A stretch of 7,778 nt of DNA, from the NCBI GenBank assembly GCA_024680835.1, contig JAILBP010000024.1, positions 1 to 7,778 on the forward strand, written 5' to 3'. Made by a program: the position numbers and the translations under genes. Origin of the DNA: RGIG6904 sp024680835. GTDB taxonomy: Bacteria > Bacillota > Clostridia > Lachnospirales > Lachnospiraceae. The notes beneath the pieces are model-generated. The model searched no databases. It had not been told where the DNA came from and saw nothing but the letters and a program-made list of their open reading frames with translations. Below, in pieces: positions 5,862 through 7,778 of the stretch (its first letter is position 1; the number at the start of each line of letters is the position of its first letter).

Positions 5862-5896
5862 TTGAATGTATTCATGTTTTTCCTTTAATCAAATTT
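5862..5896 (-). promoter_or_regulatory. weak candidate promoter upstream of amrA
   Basis: TTGATT, a 16-base spacer and TACATT on the minus strand, each matching consensus at about four of six positions, lie 105 to 140 bases before amrA and just after the preceding GNAT gene. No terminator separates the two genes, so amrA may be read from further upstream instead. Confidence 0.2.
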
Positions 5897-5900
5897 GCGA

Positions 5901-6851
5901 TTATTTCTTTTCAATGATCCGCTCATCTATCCTGCGCACAACGCTGTTTGTGTAGGCATGAAAATGCTTAAGCCAAAACCTGCTGCCTAAAGGATTGATG
6001 CTTTCAAAATCCACGCCAAATCTTGCATAGCCCTCAGTTTTCAGGGTATTGATAACATAATTCAACAGGTTTTTGTATACCCCCCTGCCCCTGTGTTCCG
6101 GCATGCAATATGCCCCCGTAATATGACGATAGGTATTTCCTGATGCAATGAAGGTTTCACCCTGATCTGACACTTCCATATAAGCGCATAATTCTCCGTC
6201 TATCTTCGCTGCAAAATAACGTCCCTCATTCCTTTCCGAAAAATCCAAAAACTCTTCCAATGTATCCGGTTTTCGGTTCATAAAAAAGGGGCTGGAACGG
6301 TAATGCTCATTCAGTGCCAGATGCAAGGGATAAACCTGGGCATGATCTTCCTTGGGCAATTCCAAGAACTCATACCCGCTGAATTGGACGCATTCAATTG
6401 TTTCCATCGGACGAATGGCATCTACGCACCTCATGCCAAATCCATACCGAAAAAACTGCTGTTTTGCTTCTTCATCATGTTCATATAAACAGATTGCATG
6501 TGACACCGCTCCGGCTTTTACCCACTTTTTTGCAGTTTCCTGATACAATGCCGCATAAATCCTGCCGTGATTTTCCATGACTGCACCATTGGCACCCATG
6601 GGCGAAAAAACTCCCCTCACATCTGTGGAACGAAAAACATTCTCAAACGGTTCCACACTGCAAAGAAATCCAACCATCTTTCCGCCTTCAAATGCCGCAA
6701 CACCGAAGCCGTTCCCGGATAATTGTTTAAGTATCGGAATGCCCGATATTTCGGGAAGCTCCTGGGTAAATGCCCTCTCATGATCATATGCCCCAAGGGC
6801 AATTTCCGCTGCTTCCTCTGCATGCTTCGGTTCAAAATCCTGAATTATCAT
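5901..6851 (-). CDS. tandem two-domain GNAT acetyltransferase
   Basis: The product has 316 residues and two GNAT-like halves. The C-terminal half (about 160-316) holds the acetyl-CoA motif PEHRGRGVYKNLL at 251-263, preceded by the strand HITGAYCM and followed by a GFGVDFESINPLGSRFW-like segment, and is likely the active domain. The N-terminal half (1-150) keeps the fold pattern (VAAFEGGKMVGFLCSVEPFENVFR) and has FSPMGANGAVMENHGRIYAALY where motif A is expected, so acetyl-CoA binding there is doubtful. Double GNAT proteins include antibiotic-modifying enzymes and many of unknown substrate. ATG 6851 was chosen over GTG 6890 because GGAAAGG lies five bases before the ATG and the GTG has no ribosome site. 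The substrate is unknown. Confidence 0.85.
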   Translation of the reverse strand: MIIQDFEPKHAEEAAEIALGAYDHERAFTQELPEISGIPILKQLSGNGFGVAAFEGGKMVGFLCSVEPFENVFRSTDVRGVFSPMGANGAVMENHGRIYAALYQETAKKWVKAGAVSHAICLYEHDEEAKQQFFRYGFGMRCVDAIRPMETIECVQFSGYEFLELPKEDHAQVYPLHLALNEHYRSSPFFMNRKPDTLEEFLDFSERNEGRYFAAKIDGELCAYMEVSDQGETFIASGNTYRHITGAYCMPEHRGRGVYKNLLNYVINTLKTEGYARFGVDFESINPLGSRFWLKHFHAYTNSVVRRIDERIIEKK

Positions 6852-6899
6852 TTTTTCCTTTCCGCGAATAGCGATCGTCAATCTGATCACATTATTTCA

Positions 6900-6927
6900 A
6901 AAGTCACACCCCGACTCGGGTGAGTTT
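6900..6927. terminator. possible bidirectional hairpin terminator
   Basis: An imperfect inverted repeat, AAAGTCACACC then GGGTGAGTTT around a GC-rich centre, lies 46 bases past the stop of the isochorismatase-GNAT gene, with short A and T runs on both sides. The stem has a mismatch and a bulge and the T run is only four bases, so it may be weak. Confidence 0.35.
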
Positions 6928-6972
6928 CTCAACTGACGCAACGTTCGGTCTTTTCTGTGAACAACATTTTTA

Positions 6973-7778
6973 TCAATTTGCAAGCAGTGAATAATACATC
7001 CTGCCTTCATACTTACCGTCTATAAAAAAATAGTCTCTAAGCGTACCTTCATACTCAAATCCGCATTTTTCGATCACTCTTTTGGACTTTATGTTCGACG
7101 GTCTTACGCATATTTGAACCTTGTGAAACCCGATATTCTTAAATCCATAATCAATTACTGCTTTTGTCGCTTCCGTGGCGTATCCTTTTCCCTGATATGC
7201 CGTGCCGATCGCGTACTCTATTTCACCCCAACTGCCGGTCTGATCCACCAGAAAGTATGCAATTTGGCCGATACACTCTCCGGATTCCATTTCAATTACA
7301 GCCCATCTGTAGGTATCGCCTGTTACATATCCGCTTATGTATTTTTGCAGAAGGCTCTTTACCTCCTCGACCGTCCGATAGGCAGGTTCTCCGTACATTC
7401 CCTGCACCGCTTCATCTCCCGCCCAGTTATCCATAGCAGACTGTGCATCCTCTATGCGAAATGGACGAAGGAGAAGTCTTTCCGTCTTTATTTCCTGAGT
7501 GCCACATTCGTTGATTCTTGCGGATGCCTCACTCATCTTATATTCCCCGATTATATTCAGCGTTTCTTTCACTGTCAGACACTGTGCATACCTTCCCGGC
7601 CACATATTTTTGTTATAGAATTCATATGTCGTTTTTTCATCCATATAAGCATTACTTCTTGTGGAATTAGAGTACTCCGGCACGATCATTTTATAGCCTT
7701 TTTCAAAACCGCTTTTTATCGTGGCATCAACGCAATAATCCGTCTGAAGACCGACAATGATCACTGTACTTATATTCT
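6973..7778 (-). CDS. isochorismatase-like cysteine hydrolase fused to RimJ/RimL-type GNAT (5' end outside window)
   Basis: The frame is open to the right edge, so the N-terminus is missing. The first visible 75 residues are the C-terminal part of an isochorismatase-family hydrolase: VIIVGLQTDYCVDATIKSGF contains the nucleophilic Cys in TDYC, followed by KGYKMIVPEYSNST and the closing helix LTVKETLNII. The catalytic Asp and Lys would lie outside the window. Without a stop the frame enters a complete GNAT domain: TERLLLRPFRIEDA, then YAIGTAYQGKGYATEA with the Q-x-K-G-x-A acetyl-CoA loop, and NIKSKRVIEKCGFEYEG near the end, as in RimJ/RimL-type and related small-molecule acetyltransferases. GGGGA lies seven bases before an internal ATG (7536-7534, MSEASARI) at the domain junction, so the GNAT part could also be made alone. 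The substrates of both domains are unknown. Confidence 0.85.
   Translation of the reverse strand, partial: NISTVIIVGLQTDYCVDATIKSGFEKGYKMIVPEYSNSTRSNAYMDEKTTYEFYNKNMWPGRYAQCLTVKETLNIIGEYKMSEASARINECGTQEIKTERLLLRPFRIEDAQSAMDNWAGDEAVQGMYGEPAYRTVEEVKSLLQKYISGYVTGDTYRWAVIEMESGECIGQIAYFLVDQTGSWGEIEYAIGTAYQGKGYATEATKAVIDYGFKNIGFHKVQICVRPSNIKSKRVIEKCGFEYEGTLRDYFFIDGKYEGRMYYSLLAN

Noticed and set aside
5866..5877. near-palindrome TGAATGTATTCA upstream of amrA
   Set aside because: The two-base centre cannot form an RNA hairpin loop and no similar site occurs at the other promoter, so calling it an operator is unsupported.
6617..6835. minus-strand 72-codon ORF within the tandem GNAT gene
   Set aside because: Alternative frame of a coding region; no independent support.

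Overview
The window looks like a chromosomal stretch from a Gram-positive anaerobe of the Clostridia, most probably a Lachnospiraceae-type organism. This is inferred from the moderate G+C content, purine-rich Shine-Dalgarno sites, TTG and GTG starts, and an AmmeMemoRadiSam gene pair. No rRNA or housekeeping marker is present to fix the taxon. Every gene I can support lies on the minus strand, so transcription runs from right to left.

Reading in the direction of transcription: (1) 7778-6973, an open-ended gene joining the C-terminal half of an isochorismatase-like cysteine hydrolase to a RimJ/RimL-type GNAT acetyltransferase. (2) 6851-5901, a tandem two-domain GNAT protein. (3) 5756-4371, an AmmeMemoRadiSam A protein (LigB/Memo-like extradiol dioxygenase fold fused to AMMECR1), followed after 26 bases by (4) 4344-3496, its radical SAM partner, which seems to lack the usual C-terminal tail. 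(5) 3376-2588, a ZmaR-like GNAT acetyltransferase. (6) 2560-1451, a membrane acyltransferase of the acyltransferase-3 family, followed by (7) a possible 43-residue single-span membrane protein. (8) 1293-1136 holds short overlapping frames, one of which begins exactly like a tautomerase and then stops, so this looks like a gene remnant.

The most interesting part is 1117-1. A sigma-A-like promoter is followed by a well-initiated 21-codon leader ORF, an 8-bp intrinsic terminator with a U tract, and a competing antiterminator pairing between the last codons of the leader ORF and the 5' arm of that terminator. A longer set of nested helices also links the leader ORF to RNA beyond the terminator. 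Downstream lies a TTG-started gene that fuses a complete GNAT acetyltransferase to the OB-fold domain of RsgA, the GTPase that acts late in 30S subunit assembly. The gene leaves the window before the GTPase domain. This layout fits translation-sensing attenuation of a ribosome-associated protein: the state of the ribosome on the leader ORF would decide whether the fusion gene is transcribed. The pairing is visible in the sequence; the regulatory logic is inference.

Five GNAT domains occur in four of the six large genes, two of them as fusions to unrelated domains. Otherwise the functions are mixed (small-molecule or protein acylation, the uncharacterised AmmeMemoRadiSam pathway, ribosome assembly), and I see no single pathway linking all genes.
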